A DNA stretch of 64,000 nucleotides, taken from NCBI GenBank assembly GCA_039105265.1, contig JAPFFF010000079.1:1-64000 (forward strand). The letters are read 5' to 3'. The notes below the pieces were generated by a model. It saw only the letters and a list, made by a program, of their open reading frames with translations. It was not told where the DNA came from and did not search any database. Shown here piece by piece: positions 41,659 to 50,981 of this stretch. The stretch is from Tritrichomonas musculus. Taxonomy: Eukaryota; Parabasalia; Tritrichomonadida; Tritrichomonadidae. The first letter of the stretch is position 1, and each line of letters opens with the position of its first letter. Position numbers and translations under genes: made by a program.

Positions 41659-43153
41659 TGTGAAAAGAATTTTTCAACTTTTTGAATTTCATAACTTTTT
41701 TCTTTTTTCTTTTTCTTTTCTTTTTTTTTTTTTTTTTCTAGAAAAACAAACTTTCCTAATTTTTGGTAACTGTATGTTCCGGATTTTATTTTCCGGGAAT
41801 TTTATATTCCTGTATTTTTTATTTTTTATTTTTTTTTGTGAAAAGAATTTTTCAACTTTTTGAATTTCATAACTTTTTTCTTTTTTCTTTTTCTTTTCTT
41901 TTTTTTTTTTTTTCTAGAAAAACAAACTTTCTTAATTTTTGGTAACTGTATGTTCCGGATTTTATTTTCCGGGAATTTTATATTCCTGTATTTTTTATTT
42001 TTTTTTTTTTTTTTGTGAAAAGAATTTTTCAACTTTTTGAATTTCATAACTTTTTTATATTCAAGGAATTTTCATAAAACAATCATGAAATTTAAACTTA
42101 ATTTATATAATCATTATGAACACATGATTTTTTCTTATAAATAGATAAATATGTAAATTGAAGAATAAATTTAAAATTGGTAATGTTTTAACAAATAGAA
42201 ATGCGATTTGCAATTATCAAACAATGAATTTCATGGCCGACACTATATTGTTCAGCATTTGCTTATTATTTTAATGTTTTATATTTAGTAGCCAAGATAT
42301 GCGACTACTCCCCCGAGATAATGTCCCAATATATATGCCGTAATATATTATGTAGTTTTTAATCTGGATTATTAATAAATAATAATTGGAAATTGAAATA
42401 TAATTAGATGTACCAAATTACAGTCAGAAAGCAGTAATATATGACTCATACCAATCATTACTTATTAAAAGCGAGAGATTTTAAAATCTTTAAAATCAGG
42501 TTCATGAAGAAAAAGATTCCAAAATATTACTAATAAAACTGCTATCGTTTTTTACTTTTTGAATGGTTTACTAAATTCTTATACGACCATTTATGCTTTT
42601 AAAAAGTCGACCTCAATTCTATGCTCTCTCAAAAAATAATCATGAACTTTTTCTGAAGGACGAACTTTTTGAGACTACTCATTTTATAGCAGATACTTTA
42701 GTAAGCCACATAGAGGTCGTTCAACTTATAAAAAGTAATTCAAAAACAGATTATTTTTTAGTATGTTATTATATGATATATAAATATAAAGAGAGAATAA
42801 TATTTTTAAAAAATTTCCGACTGATCTTTAGATATTTTAATTTTTAATAATTCATTGAAAAGCAATAATAATCTTGACCATATTTTTGACCTAGAAGATA
42901 AAAATTAATTTTATTACACTTTTTCTCATTTTTCATAATTCATTATTATATTTATTTTATAATTTTTTTAAGAATTCCATACTTTTACTAGTTTATTTCA
43001 TAAAAAAATAATTTGAGAAGCATTTATTTTTCTCTCAATTTTTTAAAAATAATTTATTCTATAATAAAAGTGTATTAAAATTATATAATTTATTTATATC
43101 TTTAACTAAATATAAATATTAGTTAATTAATTGAATATTTATATAATATTAAT
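41659..43153. repeat. MULE copy B right terminal inverted repeat
   Basis: The complement of 33301-34788. It holds two array units and a partial one at its inner end (41659-42057), then 1.1 kb of unique sequence ending at 43153. Confidence 0.9.
42593..42847 (+). other. 84-codon frame in the right MULE terminal repeat
   Basis: The same frame as at 33607-33861, pointing inside-out towards the element end. The ankyrin-like segment SHIEVVQLIKSN is the only recognisable part. Confidence 0.3.
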
Positions 43154-43973
43154 AATGTTTATTATCAATTACAATCATTTTAAGAGTATTATTGGAATTT
43201 TATATATATATATTTATAAGATTGATTAATAAATATAATTGTTATTCAATTTTTTCATTTAAATAAATAAAAATATTGAATAAATTATTTTAACAGAAAA
43301 ATACTCTCAAATTATAAAAATTGATCTATATCTATAAATATCTAATATTTTGATAAATTAATTGAATAATCAAATTAATAATATATATATAAATATATTA
43401 AAATATATTAAAATCTTTAATTTGGAGATGATTGTATAGGAATTTAAAATGCAATTTTATAATGCAAAATTGACTGGAAGAAATTTCCTAAAAAGTTGAA
43501 GATAAAATCATATTACAATAACTAACCAAAAGAATAAATACCAAAAACCGGTGAATAATGTTTGATGTCAAAAAACAGAAATTATCAAATAATTCAATTC
43601 AGAGACCAATAATCATTTAAATAGAATGATTCAAGGTATTTATAACGAGTATATGAATAATAATATAATTTATCGTATTAAATCTTACAAATCTTAAAAA
43701 TTCAAAGATAAAATCAGTAATGATTAATATTATTTCAAACATTAAAAAAATCATATTTGACTACAATTTTACATTTAACAAAACAGAATAATCCTATAAA
43801 TTATGATTATATAATTTTTTGGAAATTTTGTTAAATATTTTTTGGTAAAAAGGTGATTGCAAGTAAAAAGTTACGTTAAAATCACTTCACTGACCGACCT
43901 CTGTTAACATTTTTTAAAAATGTTCGACTTTTTGAATATTTTTTCAAAAAAAGATCCGTTTAATTAATCAAAA
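43154..43973. other. Intergenic, promoter region of the FOP-like gene
   Basis: 820 bp of AT-rich DNA. ACTTTTTGA at 43927-43935 lies 38 bp before the start codon at 43974. TCACTTCACTGACC near 43883 might include an initiator. No gene is seen. Confidence 0.5.
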
Positions 43974-45440
43974 ATGAAGAAAAGATCAAAAAAGCAAGGC
44001 AATGATAATGCTGCAATTGAATATCCTTCAAGAACTAGTGCGAGAAGGAGAGGGAAAGGGAGACGCGTAGAAAAAGAAAGAGTAAAAAATGATGTTACGC
44101 CAAAACCGATAGATGATATAAAGTTCAATAGAAAAATTATGAGTAATCTCGAAAAATCTGGTGCAATAAACTATTTAATCGCCGAAATGTTCACACAACT
44201 CAGTATTTACGCTAACCAACGCCATCATAAACGCCTTCTAATTTCTTCCGATTTTAAAAGTAATATTAAACCTCAAAAGAAATATGATGATGATTACTCT
44301 GATGATGATACTGACGATGTCCAAGAGCGCAATAGAATTAAGCATTTGATTGCGTCGCGAATTGTGTACGAATATTTAATTGATCACCAACTTAATTTAA
44401 CTAAATATGCTCTTCAAAATGAGACAAAAAATGATAAAGCCTTTTCATCAAAAACCCCAGCTTCATTTTCCCCATTGCAATTAGACGACTTTAATGCCAA
44501 TGAAAACGAAGAAGATAACAACCAAAAAAGCGAAACAATCAAAAAAATTATCGAAGCTAACAAAAAAACCGAATTGACAATGAAACCTCAAAAAAGACAT
44601 AATGAAATTGAAGAAATTGTTTTTAGTGCTCCTAAGTCAAAATCAAATCGACTAAAAGGAAAGAATAGCCTGAACTCAGATTTTTCACTTCCTTCAATAA
44701 ATTCAGGTTCTATGAAGCCAGTCAAGGTTTCTGAATCTGAAACAGAGTCTGATTCAGACCCGTCACTTCATTTAAAGGAAGAAAAGGAAAAAGAAGAGGG
44801 AATAGAAGATGACCTAGAAGAATATGAAGAAGAAGAAGATAATATTGAACCTGATCAAAATTTAGATTTAAATGATTTAAATGATGAAAACGTTGAAGAA
44901 GAATCTAATTCTGATTCAATTTTGCAACATATCAGTGAATCAAATTCAACTGCTGAGTCACCACCAAAATCAAGATCAAAGAAGTCGCAAAAAATGCCAG
45001 CCACAATATCACCTAAAAAGCCAAAAACACCATCATTAACGCCAGCACCACCTTTAAAAACTATGACTCCATCAAGAGCTTCCAATTCAACCAGTAACGA
45101 CCTTTCTCTTATTAAAACAATATCTCTTTCGTCATCGAATTTTGATTTAGATGATAATGATGCAGCGAATAATATCAGGTGGCCCAGGCCTCAGAGCCCT
45201 ACGCATGCAAAAAATGAGGTTGATACAAACGATTTATCTATTAATAATGATAATCCAAATTTAATGGAACTCCAAAATTTGGATCCTATTGCAATTACTA
45301 AATCCTCATCACAGGCTGCCGAAGAAATGCAAAAGCCTCTACCAACAGATTACTCACACGATTCTCTTGATGAATCTTCAGGATCTGAGCACGAACTACA
45401 AGATGAAAATGAATATTCGTCTGGACTTGAAAATAATTAA
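43974..45440 (+). CDS. FOP/LisH-like protein with long acidic tail
   Basis: 488 residues. A basic N terminus (about 1-40) is followed by FNRKIMSNLEKSGAINYLIA (about 50-70) and, after an acidic loop, IKHLIASRIVYEYLIDHQLN then LTKYALQNE (about 121-150). This matches the LisH pattern and the two-part layout of the FOP/FOR20/OFD1 N-terminal dimerisation domain found in centrosome and basal-body proteins. The remainder is low complexity: Glu/Asp-rich (about 255-320) and Ser/Pro-rich. No membrane segment. A centriolar role is inferred from the fold pattern and from trichomonads having basal bodies. It could also be another LisH dimerising protein. Confidence 0.6.
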   Translation: MKKRSKKQGNDNAAIEYPSRTSARRRGKGRRVEKERVKNDVTPKPIDDIKFNRKIMSNLEKSGAINYLIAEMFTQLSIYANQRHHKRLLISSDFKSNIKPQKKYDDDYSDDDTDDVQERNRIKHLIASRIVYEYLIDHQLNLTKYALQNETKNDKAFSSKTPASFSPLQLDDFNANENEEDNNQKSETIKKIIEANKKTELTMKPQKRHNEIEEIVFSAPKSKSNRLKGKNSLNSDFSLPSINSGSMKPVKVSESETESDSDPSLHLKEEKEKEEGIEDDLEEYEEEEDNIEPDQNLDLNDLNDENVEEESNSDSILQHISESNSTAESPPKSRSKKSQKMPATISPKKPKTPSLTPAPPLKTMTPSRASNSTSNDLSLIKTISLSSSNFDLDDNDAANNIRWPRPQSPTHAKNEVDTNDLSINNDNPNLMELQNLDPIAITKSSSQAAEEMQKPLPTDYSHDSLDESSGSEHELQDENEYSSGLENN

Positions 45441-45787
45441 AATTGTCTGAAAGATTATACTACTATCTCTCTCTTTTTTTTTTTTTTTTTGTATAAACGT
45501 GATTAATATTTGATTTCTCAACATATATCTTGAAAATTTGTTGGTTGTTTAAAATATTTCATTGATATCATAACCAAATTGAAAAAATCAAGTCATTCAA
45601 AAAAAAAAAAAAAAAATATCATTTATTTAAATGATTATATGAAACATTTGATTCTTACATTTGTTTAATAGAATAGAAAGGCTAAAATAAAAGAGCTTGA
45701 TGCAATGATGAATAATAAAATTCAATAAATAAAAATTTTAACGGCTAAATTTAATTTTGAAAAAATGTTTACGTTTATAATTATCAG
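45441..45787. promoter_or_regulatory. Intergenic promoter region of the TOG protein gene
   Basis: 347 bp between two plus-strand genes. TTTTAACGGCTAAA with an AACGG core (45740-45744) lies 44 bp before the next ATG and resembles a Myb recognition site. T and A homopolymers lie at about 45475-45490 and 45600-45617. Confidence 0.4.
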
Positions 45788-48700
45788 ATGACAACAAAAA
45801 GTCCACCAGTTCCAGCACTTAGAAATCGATCTCAAAATGATAAACAAAATGAATTTAGCTTTGGACATGATGCTGATCCATTGCAATCTTCTTCAAACTC
45901 AAATCGCAATTCGCCATTGAATAACACTATTGGTTTAGATGAAAATTCAGTTCCAAACCAAATTAAATCAAATTTAAATAATTATGATGACAGACCAATA
46001 AAACCAAGCAAATCTGATGGTTATCCAAGCCCTTCTCAATTTGATGATAATTATTTTCCTTCCTCAAAGAGAGGAAAGGTTGCAAATTCGCCACTTAATA
46101 AATTATCGCCACCAATAAAGAAGCAATCTGAACAACAAGCTTCATCTCCCAAAGGAAATCAAAATCCTACTAATGATATATCTTCCTCTGACTTAAAAAA
46201 TGAAGCAAATGTTGATAAAGAGCAAACAATAAATTTCCCTAAACGGAAACAGAAAAGTGTGGCTCGTTCGCCTATAAAGCATGATGAAAATAACATGGAA
46301 AATAATACTTTTGACATTGATTTTGATGATAAAAATTTTAACCCGTTTAAGACAAGTTCAAAGATGGCTAATTCACCTCCCTCACAAGCAATCGCCCAAA
46401 ATAACGACTCTTTTCAAAACAAATCTCCAATAATTAAGAAAAGCATTCAAAGAAGTAAGCCAAATCTTATTAAAAATGACAATTTGGATGATACAAGTGA
46501 AGAAGTTCCACCCGCTGATTATGATATTAGTAATTTACCGCCTGACGCATTCCAAGCAACAAAAGATATCGAAGAGCCAGAAGTTGTTCCCAGAATATTA
46601 TCTCTATCATTAGTTCATCGTGAACAACAATCTGATAATGAAAAAGATAATACATTTTCATTTTCAATGACCAAAGAAGCTGCATTAGCTGAATATTCTA
46701 GTTTTATTGATCAATCAATTATGAGCTTGATTGACTCCAGAGTTCCAAAGAATCGAATAAAAGGTTTAAATTCACTTCAAGAGAAGCTCGAAGGAATTGA
46801 TGATTTGACACATTTAAGTTTACCTATTTTCAGAGGATTAGAAAAGAGCCCAGGATGGAATCAAGCAAGTTCTCCGGTCAATCAATTAATAATTGACATT
46901 CAAAGGCATGTTATTATCAAAGCCGAAGGTATTACAAAAGCAACAGTATCAATAATTTTACCCTTTTTAGTTGAAAAATTATCTGACAGAAAGCTCAAAA
47001 CTCCTATTACAGAACTATTGAACATTATTGCTGAAGCAATTTGCCCTTCATTCATTATTCATCAAATTTGTGAAATAAGTGCAACCAATAAAGGCACAAA
47101 GTCAATGAGTCCTAAAACAATAACTTCAGCTCTTGAGATTGTTGGTGACATTATCAAAAATTATGGAGTAGGCAATATATCAGTTGCAGATTTGATGCCT
47201 CATCTCTTAAAACTTCTTCAATATAAAACTCAGGATGTTAAAGCTGCATCTACAATAATAATTAAATATTTATATAAAAAATTTGGCGATCCTATTGAAA
47301 AAAGCATATTAGATCTTCCAGGTCCAGTTGTTGAACGACTTAAAAAAGAATTTTCATTAGCAGCATCACTTCCAGAACCTACCAAAAAGTTTTACAGAAT
47401 TATTACTCTTACCCTTAAACCTACCAAAGTTGCACGTGTTCCCCTTACAAAATTTGTTACTAGCGATATAATTGAGAGTGCCACTACTGCCAAAAAATGG
47501 CTTGAACAAAAGAAGTTCATTGAAGCTGTTGAAAGTGGTCTAGAAAAAGCCAAATATTCAATTGCTGGTAACGATTTGGATTCTATTTTCCGTATTTTCA
47601 AGACATTTTTATCTGATCTCAACAAAAATCTTATTCTCAAATCCCTTGCATTACTTGAAGCAATTGCCAAAGCTTCTGAAAAAGGAGTTGCAAAAGAAGT
47701 ACCTATCGTTGCACCAGGCATTGTTGCAGCATGGTCCGACCAAAGAGCAACAATTCGTGAACAAGCAACCAAAACTATTGATGCATTTTGTGTTCATTCC
47801 ACTCCTTCGCCATTTATAAAAGCATTTACAGCTGCCCCACTAAAAGCTAATTCAGACACAAGATTAGAAATTGTTAAATGGCTTCAGTCTCACATTAATG
47901 AAATCAGCCAATCTGAAATGGAAAAACTTATTCCATTTGTTTTACAATGCGTTGAAGACAGAATTTCCGTTACTAGGCAAAGTGGTGTTCAAATTGCTGT
48001 AATTTTACGCGATTGCTGTTCTGATGCTTTCGATTTAGCATTAAAATCACTTCCCAATTCATCCCAACGTGAAATAGCCAAGCATATAGAATCTCAATCA
48101 GGTAAAGGAGCCGCTAAGTCTAATGTATCTCCTGTAAAAAGAGGAAGTGGAGCAAATGATGCCAAACTCTCAAATTCCCTCAATTTAAATGATAAAATAA
48201 ATCAGCCATCTAACAATTTAGCAAACACAGTTGGAGGATCAAAAGATAGTGAAAATGCTGATCGACAAAAGGAAGCACAGCCTAAAGAAAAAGAGTTACC
48301 AAAATTTGCATCAGCTCCAACACAAGGTAAGAAAATTAAACGTCTCAAGCAACAACAAGCTAATCTTGGCTTTTCAATGATTGCCAATAAGCAAATGATA
48401 GCAACAGTTGCTGATAAGGCAAAATATGATGCACAAGCAATTTTTCCAGTTACAGTTACACAAAAATTATTCTCATCTTTAGTATCTGATCAGATTGAAG
48501 CACTTCAAGAATTGAAAAATATTTATTTATCAGATCCACAATCAATTGTTTTTTGTAGCGATATCATTATTCGATGGCTTGCTACCAGGATGTTTGATAA
48601 AAGTGTTAAAATTATTACTGAAGGTATTTGTTTCACGATGATGATTTTTACAGATGACTTATTTTCTATCCAAGAAATGGAGGTCATCATTCCACTCATT

Positions 48701-50371
48701 TTCTGGGGAGCAGATACTAAAGTTCAGCAAGTAATTGACTCTTTATATGATCTATTATTTATAATCAGAACTCATTCCGACCCAACCGAGTATTCAACTG
48801 TCCTTCGCTCATGTTTTGATTTATGTAACGACAAATCACTTGTTCATTTATTAATTGAGTTACAATTCACAATAATTGATGATCCTCGAAACCCACAAGT
48901 TTTCACCGAACTCCTTGGATTCCTCGACCATCGAAGTGTTGAAGTTGCAGCAGCATGTGGAGGTGTTCTTTCTTTGATTGCCCGTAGAATTCAGCCAGAA
49001 GTTCTTTGCTCGATCTTCGACAGTTTGCCCAATGATAAAAAGAACGCTCTTTCTGTTGTTGTTCCGATTGAGCCATCAAACGCTCTCAATTTCGACAATT
49101 TTAATCGATTGTCATCAGTTGAGAAGATTAGGACATGCAGGCGACTTCTTGAACTTTTGAAATCAAAAGCTGAAACAGTTCAACCAAACTCCGATCTTAT
49201 TCTTGATTCTCTTCTTCATGAACTTTGCTGCCAAGAAACAGATTTTACTGCAATGAGACTAGTTTTATTTGCAATTCACAATCTTTTAATGTTTTGTTCA
49301 ATTAAAGAGCCAGACTTAAATCGATCTCTTCAAGCTGTCACATTCTTCGGAAATCGATGGCAAAGAAAACTTGTTTTAATGGAAGGAGCCTCAATTGCAC
49401 AGACGGTCAATTCGATTCTTTTCAAATTATTTGAGAAGATCCCGCCAATTACGCTTTTCAATCTTCTTTTAGAAGGAATGGCGAATTACAGAGGCGCAAT
49501 TCCACCAGATTCTTTCTATTGCAAATGTTGGGTCGCTTTTGCAAATCAAATTGAAGAAATGATTCAACCTGGCGACTCATTCAAAATCACGCAATTTGCC
49601 AAAGAAAAAGCGCGTGAATTTGGTAATGATGATGTTCGTTCAAAACTTTGTAATGCGCTAATTTACACATTAACAGAGAAAAAGAAAGAAACTCCTGCTC
49701 AGCAAAATAACCAGGCTCAAGCTCAACAGCAACAGCAATCAAAGAAAGAACCGCTTGCTAAATCTCTTCAACGTTCTCCTGGAAAGACAATACAAAGAGA
49801 TACAACAGTTTCTGGATCTACAATGAAAAATACACCAAATAAACAATCGCCAACTACTTCAACTTCGGCTTCAAATAATGACAAATTACAACAACCTCAA
49901 AGACAAACGCAGCAAAATAATATAGCTGCACGCTTATCTAGTGTTGCTGCTAATTCATCAATTTCAAATACCAATAATAGAGTTCCAATAGAATCAAGAT
50001 TTACCAAAAATACTTATCAACAGCAAAAGACTACATCTACAACAACTCTTACTGATTCTAATGCTACTACTTTGAAAGCAGCATCGGGAAATGATCAGAA
50101 GAAGACAAGTTCGCATTTGAATTCTCCATCTAAGAAACAGACTGTTACTTCAACTTCAACAACTTCGACTACTTCATCAATAACAAGATCATCTGTATTA
50201 ACTTCATCTTCAGGAACATCAGCAACATCTACATTGACTAAAAATCCTGATTTTATTCCTAAAGTAAGTACTACTTCTACAACATCTACCACCAATACTA
50301 TTCAAAATAAAGGAGAATTGCTCCAAGTTTTGAATTTATTGAAGAAGAAATTAGATAAAACAAATTCTTGA
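45788..50371 (+). CDS. XMAP215/CKAP5-type TOG-array microtubule protein
   Basis: 1527 residues. A Ser/Asn/Pro-rich disordered N terminus (about 1-300) is followed by HEAT-like TOG arrays. The first (about 303-545) contains SRVPKNRIKGLNSLQEKLEG, KSPGWNQASSPVNQLIIDIQ and LVEKLSDRKLKTPITELLNI, characteristic of the CKAP5/XMAP215 middle TOG domains. A second (about 575-775) contains VAAWSDQRATIREQATKTID. A third helical array runs from about 890 to 1310. The tail is Gln/Ser/Thr-rich, ending in a short coil (LLQVLNLLKKKLDK). TOG domains bind curved tubulin and speed plus-end growth at spindles, basal bodies and the axostyle. The length is short of animal homologues with five TOGs but fits protist forms. 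Confidence 0.88.
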   Translation: MTTKSPPVPALRNRSQNDKQNEFSFGHDADPLQSSSNSNRNSPLNNTIGLDENSVPNQIKSNLNNYDDRPIKPSKSDGYPSPSQFDDNYFPSSKRGKVANSPLNKLSPPIKKQSEQQASSPKGNQNPTNDISSSDLKNEANVDKEQTINFPKRKQKSVARSPIKHDENNMENNTFDIDFDDKNFNPFKTSSKMANSPPSQAIAQNNDSFQNKSPIIKKSIQRSKPNLIKNDNLDDTSEEVPPADYDISNLPPDAFQATKDIEEPEVVPRILSLSLVHREQQSDNEKDNTFSFSMTKEAALAEYSSFIDQSIMSLIDSRVPKNRIKGLNSLQEKLEGIDDLTHLSLPIFRGLEKSPGWNQASSPVNQLIIDIQRHVIIKAEGITKATVSIILPFLVEKLSDRKLKTPITELLNIIAEAICPSFIIHQICEISATNKGTKSMSPKTITSALEIVGDIIKNYGVGNISVADLMPHLLKLLQYKTQDVKAASTIIIKYLYKKFGDPIEKSILDLPGPVVERLKKEFSLAASLPEPTKKFYRIITLTLKPTKVARVPLTKFVTSDIIESATTAKKWLEQKKFIEAVESGLEKAKYSIAGNDLDSIFRIFKTFLSDLNKNLILKSLALLEAIAKASEKGVAKEVPIVAPGIVAAWSDQRATIREQATKTIDAFCVHSTPSPFIKAFTAAPLKANSDTRLEIVKWLQSHINEISQSEMEKLIPFVLQCVEDRISVTRQSGVQIAVILRDCCSDAFDLALKSLPNSSQREIAKHIESQSGKGAAKSNVSPVKRGSGANDAKLSNSLNLNDKINQPSNNLANTVGGSKDSENADRQKEAQPKEKELPKFASAPTQGKKIKRLKQQQANLGFSMIANKQMIATVADKAKYDAQAIFPVTVTQKLFSSLVSDQIEALQELKNIYLSDPQSIVFCSDIIIRWLATRMFDKSVKIITEGICFTMMIFTDDLFSIQEMEVIIPLIFWGADTKVQQVIDSLYDLLFIIRTHSDPTEYSTVLRSCFDLCNDKSLVHLLIELQFTIIDDPRNPQVFTELLGFLDHRSVEVAAACGGVLSLIARRIQPEVLCSIFDSLPNDKKNALSVVVPIEPSNALNFDNFNRLSSVEKIRTCRRLLELLKSKAETVQPNSDLILDSLLHELCCQETDFTAMRLVLFAIHNLLMFCSIKEPDLNRSLQAVTFFGNRWQRKLVLMEGASIAQTVNSILFKLFEKIPPITLFNLLLEGMANYRGAIPPDSFYCKCWVAFANQIEEMIQPGDSFKITQFAKEKAREFGNDDVRSKLCNALIYTLTEKKKETPAQQNNQAQAQQQQQSKKEPLAKSLQRSPGKTIQRDTTVSGSTMKNTPNKQSPTTSTSASNNDKLQQPQRQTQQNNIAARLSSVAANSSISNTNNRVPIESRFTKNTYQQQKTTSTTTLTDSNATTLKAASGNDQKKTSSHLNSPSKKQTVTSTSTTSTTSSITRSSVLTSSSGTSATSTLTKNPDFIPKVSTTSTTSTTNTIQNKGELLQVLNLLKKKLDKTNS

Positions 50372-50981
50372 TTAATTAATTATGTTAATTTGAAAACAGA
50401 ATAAAAATATAATTTATAACAAATTAATTTTTTATTTTTATTTTAAATTTTAAGTTTTTATTTGTATCTAAAGAATAAAATATTTGAATTGATCATGTTG
50501 TGATGAAAAAAGAGAGAGTTGCTTACTTGAAATGTTCTACTTCCTATTATTCTGTTAATTTTCTAAACGAATTTCCGTTTTTTGCCATTTAAAATTGAAA
50601 GAAAAATGGAAATTTAATTTTGCAATAAACATTTATTGCATAATATATTTTTAAATAAAGTATATTATAATATTTTCTATAAATAATAATATTTTTAATC
50701 CATAAATTATAAAGATATTGATGTTTAATATAATCAAAGAAATTGAATTTTTACAAGATTGTGTTTTATTAACAATTTATCTTTTAATAATTAATATACA
50801 TCATTATGTATTTCATATAATTGCAGAAAATATAATTATTTTTGATTAAAATATAATTTAATTTTTATGTATCAATTGTAAATAATGATGTATTTGACAA
50901 ATTATATTGATAACATTAAAAAAAAATATCTCAATTTTTTCTTTTAAAATAAAATCATATTTAAAATCTTTTAAATTTATA
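50372..50981. other. Intergenic spacer before the LRR gene
   Basis: AT-rich, about 600 bp, no gene. The first 25 codons of the downstream longest frame (from 50907) are AT-driven and are counted here as likely untranslated. Confidence 0.45.

Larger units (their letters stand above)
33301..43153 (+). mobile_element. Mutator-like element (MULE), copy B, whole, about 9.85 kb
   Basis: Terminal inverted repeats start with ATTAATATTATATAAATATT at 33301 and end with the complement at 43153; they run about 1.49 kb each. Inside, in order: array of about 170 bp units, unique spacer, second block of units, transposase (36801-39176), a 2.2 kb foldback structure (about 39451-41652) and the right terminal repeat. 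No perfect target duplication is visible directly at the ends. AATTGAT words lie near both sides (33287 and, reversed, 43164), so the true end could be some bases further out. Copy A is an inverted partial copy about 28 kb away. Confidence 0.85.

Noticed and set aside
33292-43171. ATCAATTA on both sides as the MULE target duplication
   Set aside because: The left copy touches the terminal repeat but the right copy is 10 bp away from it, and the word is common in AT-rich DNA.
44855-45085. Minus-strand frame within the FOP-like gene
   Set aside because: Shadow of an acidic, Ser-rich coding stretch; no independent signal.
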